Below, in pieces: positions 4,581 to 5,271 of a stretch of 5,271 nucleotides of DNA (positions are counted from its first letter, which is position 1; each line of letters starts with the position of its first letter). This DNA is from Bacteroidota bacterium. GTDB taxonomy: Bacteria > CLD3 > SB21. The position numbers were made by a program, and so were the translations under genes. The DNA is taken from NCBI GenBank assembly GCA_020438245.1, contig JAGQUY010000471.1:1-5271 (forward strand), given 5' to 3'. The notes under the pieces are model-generated. The model was not told the DNA's origin, did no database searches, and saw only the letters and a list, made by a program, of their open reading frames with translations.

Positions 4581-5271
4581 AGATCATCAGTGCTCTCCTT
4601 GCCGTCCTTGTTCTCGTGGTTGTCGTTACGATCGGAACGCTTACCCGCAAGGACTTTGAGCAGACTCCCTTGATGAAGTTGAAAGAAATGTATCCGAAAA
4701 AGCAAGTGGCTTCCGTGGATCATTCCCGATTTGCTCAATTGGACGGTCCGTTCAGGACTCCGCAAGAGGTAACGGCCGCGTGCATTGGCTGTCACAACAA
4801 GCGTCACCTTGAAGTGATGCAGTCAAATCATTGGAACTGGGAGCGTGCGGAATACGAAGAGGGCCGCGGCATTGTTTATTTGGGCAAGAAAAACGCCATT
4901 AATAATTTTTGCATCGGCACCCGGGGAAATGAACAAAGTTGTGCCAAATGTCACATCGGTTACGGAATGGATTCGAAAGGCACGGTCTTTACCGACTCCA
5001 CCAATATCGACTGTCTCGTGTGCCACGACAACACGGAAACCTACGTAAAGGGATCAGAGAGAGGCGGACTTCCTTCAACTGCCATTGATCTTCGGGCGGT
5101 CGCCATGAATGTCGGAAAATCCACCCGAAGCACATGCGGAACCTGTCACTTCTTTGGCGGGGGCGGGAATAACGTCAAGCACGGCGATCTTGATATGGCC
5201 ATGTTTGAACCGTCAAAAGATCTGGATATTCACATGGCATCCGACGGTGACGACCTCCGGTGCACGGATTG
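4577..5271 (+). CDS. Multiheme cytochrome c, octaheme tetrathionate reductase (OTR) family, 3' end outside window
   Basis: 231 codons are visible. Residues 2-22 form a hydrophobic N-terminal segment with few charges, acting as a signal or membrane anchor, so the protein acts in the periplasm. Four complete haem c motifs are seen: CIGCH (69-73), CAKCH (122-126), CLVCH (146-150) and CGTCH (187-191). A fifth, starting CTD at 229, is cut by the window edge. The surrounding sequence matches the OTR family: HWNWE (85-89), NNFCI (109-113), CHIGYG (125-130), FTDSTNIDCLVCHD (138-151), FFGGGGNNVKHGDLD (192-206) and DIHM (217-220). Known OTR from Shewanella reduces tetrathionate, nitrite and hydroxylamine in vitro, and its active-site haem has lysine ligation. 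Lys201 in the conserved NNVKHGDL block is the likely equivalent, inferred from memory. The physiological substrate here is unknown. The ATG at 4577 overlaps the short upstream ORF. Confidence 0.92.
   Translation, partial: MKIISALLAVLVLVVVVTIGTLTRKDFEQTPLMKLKEMYPKKQVASVDHSRFAQLDGPFRTPQEVTAACIGCHNKRHLEVMQSNHWNWERAEYEEGRGIVYLGKKNAINNFCIGTRGNEQSCAKCHIGYGMDSKGTVFTDSTNIDCLVCHDNTETYVKGSERGGLPSTAIDLRAVAMNVGKSTRSTCGTCHFFGGGGNNVKHGDLDMAMFEPSKDLDIHMASDGDDLRCTD

Noticed and set aside
4517..4807. 96-codon minus-strand open frame opposite the cytochrome start
   Set aside because: It runs antisense to the signal segment and first haem motif of the cytochrome and has no recognisable family.

Overview
The window is compact, about 50% GC, and probably comes from a bacterium of the FCB superphylum (the Bacteroidota/Ignavibacteria/Calditrichota side). 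This is inferred, not proven. The main evidence is the secreted protein at the left edge. It combines an N-terminal domain of the 'LDFGNVPVG ... YVRFSP' type, a fibronectin-III-like domain with 'NYVVYNN ... FEYNG', and tandem cadherin-like repeats, an arrangement common in that group. Weak or absent Shine-Dalgarno sequences before most genes agree with this.

Left half, minus strand (1-2491): rluD, a complete RluA-family 23S rRNA pseudouridine synthase, is followed by a large secreted repeat protein that runs off the window. The two genes share an ATGA stop/start overlap, so they are probably translated from one mRNA.

Centre (2492-2555): the gap between rluD and the rightward genes holds two opposed sigma70-like promoters. 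Both have 17-bp spacers, and their -10 hexamers lie on the same 7 bp (TAAGATA).

Right half, plus strand, first unit (2556-3908): a 245-aa protein that aligns by eye with PduL phosphate propanoyltransferase but lacks the zinc-ligand histidines. It also carries a C-terminal tail resembling the N-terminus of EutQ. Nine bases later comes pnuC, a nicotinamide riboside/NMN-type vitamin transporter. No microcompartment shell gene is in view.

Right half, second unit (3909-5271): a 149-bp intergenic region holds a 14-bp direct repeat (13/14 identical) and a near-perfect palindrome of FNR/CRP or MarR-operator type. It is followed by a MarR-family regulator, a possible 24-codon linking ORF that overlaps both neighbours, and the 5' part of a multiheme cytochrome c of the octaheme tetrathionate reductase (OTR) family. 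This looks like a regulated anaerobic-respiration operon continuing past the right edge.

The most unusual items are the PduL-like protein without its metal ligands, the shared -10 divergent promoter, and the palindrome plus overlapping reading frames that connect the MarR gene to the cytochrome.
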